Positions 5,919 to 6,158 of a stretch of 6,158 nucleotides of DNA are shown one piece after another. How positions within the stretch are numbered: position 1 is the stretch's first letter; each line of letters opens with the position of its first letter. The DNA is taken from contig JACKDF010000054.1 in the NCBI GenBank assembly GCA_020633655.1, positions 1 to 6,158 on the forward strand, read 5' to 3'. The stretch is from Deferribacteres bacterium. GTDB lineage: Bacteria > Zhuqueibacterota > Zhuqueibacteria > Zhuqueibacterales > Geothermadaptataceae. Below the pieces are notes generated by a model. That model worked only from the letters and a program-made list of their open reading frames with translations, ran no database searches and was not told the origin of the DNA. Both the position numbers and the translations under genes were made by a program.

Positions 5919-6119
5919 ATGGAAACTGGAACTGTTAAATGGTTCAACAGCTCTAAAGGTTATGGCTTTATCACTCGTGAGGAAGGTGATGATGTATTTG
6001 TTCATTTTAAAGCCATCCAAAGTGACGGTTACAAAACGCTTGAAGAAGGCCAAAAAGTTGAATTTGAAGTCGAAAAAAGCGCAAAAGGTTTGCAGGCCGT
6101 TAACGTTGTAAAAATTTAA
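5919..6119 (+). CDS. CspA-family cold-shock protein
   Basis: A 66-residue single cold-shock domain (OB-fold beta barrel) that binds single-stranded RNA and DNA and acts as an RNA chaperone, easing translation at low temperature or in growth transitions. It opens with METGTVKWFNSSKGYGFI, carrying RNP1 (KGYGFI, 13-18), followed by RNP2 (VFVHF, 26-30) and the usual GYKTLEEGQKVEFEVE strand region. Length and motifs are those of a complete CspA/CspB-type protein. The frame stays open upstream to an ATG at 5841, but that start lies in a hairpin arm, has no family match and no SD, while TAAGGA precedes 5919. The leader contains a hairpin with a T tract, which may couple expression to temperature. 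Which paralogue it is (cspA, B, C and so on) cannot be told, and cold induction is inferred. Confidence 0.95.
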   Translation: METGTVKWFNSSKGYGFITREEGDDVFVHFKAIQSDGYKTLEEGQKVEFEVEKSAKGLQAVNVVKI

Positions 6120-6158
6120 TAATTTTCGATTCAAGAAAAAACCCGATAATTTGATTGT

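Noticed and set aside
6135..6158. Terminator of the cold-shock gene
   Set aside because: AAAAAACCCG at 6136-6145 could be the left arm of a terminator, but a matching right arm is not within the window, so it cannot be supported.

Overview
The window is a stretch of bacterial chromosome with well-separated housekeeping and accessory genes. There are five confident protein genes, no RNA gene, no mobile element and no CRISPR array. Genes are moderately GC-balanced and the long gaps are very AT-rich. Shine-Dalgarno (SD) sequences precede all five genes (AGGAG, GGAGG, AGGA, GAGGA, TAAGGA), and one near-perfect intrinsic terminator is present. Two consecutive genes encode Sec-type signal peptides. 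This fits a Gram-negative heterotroph that uses SD-led translation, which argues against a typical Bacteroidota genome. I cannot place it more precisely from sequence alone.

Layout. Positions 1-617 are AT-rich and apparently non-coding, with several inverted repeats. At 618-1904 (+) is gltA, a complete type II citrate synthase, closed by a strong terminator at 1961-1999. At 2152-3408 (+) is a class A FAD-dependent monooxygenase of unknown substrate. A long imperfect hairpin (3436-3481) separates it from a convergent minus-strand pair. That pair is transcribed from 5468 towards 3507: first a secreted formylglycine-generating-enzyme-like (FGE/SUMF1 fold) protein without the catalytic cysteine pair, then, 36 nt later and from a GTG start, a secreted 407-residue protein of unknown function with the look of an (alpha/alpha)-barrel. 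Positions 5469-5918 are a second AT-rich gap. It holds a TATAAT box, a possible 29-codon ORF with an SD, and a hairpin followed by nine Ts. At 5919-6119 (+) is a small CspA-family cold-shock protein.

How the parts relate. gltA, the monooxygenase and the cold-shock gene look like independent single-gene units. The minus-strand pair is probably one operon whose two products are both exported, so it is the best candidate for an undescribed functional unit. The most interesting regulatory candidate is the hairpin with a T tract just before the cold-shock gene, which could be a leader attenuator or the end of a short upstream transcript. No clear multi-gene novel system is visible; the claims about the secreted pair and the small transcription unit are inference.
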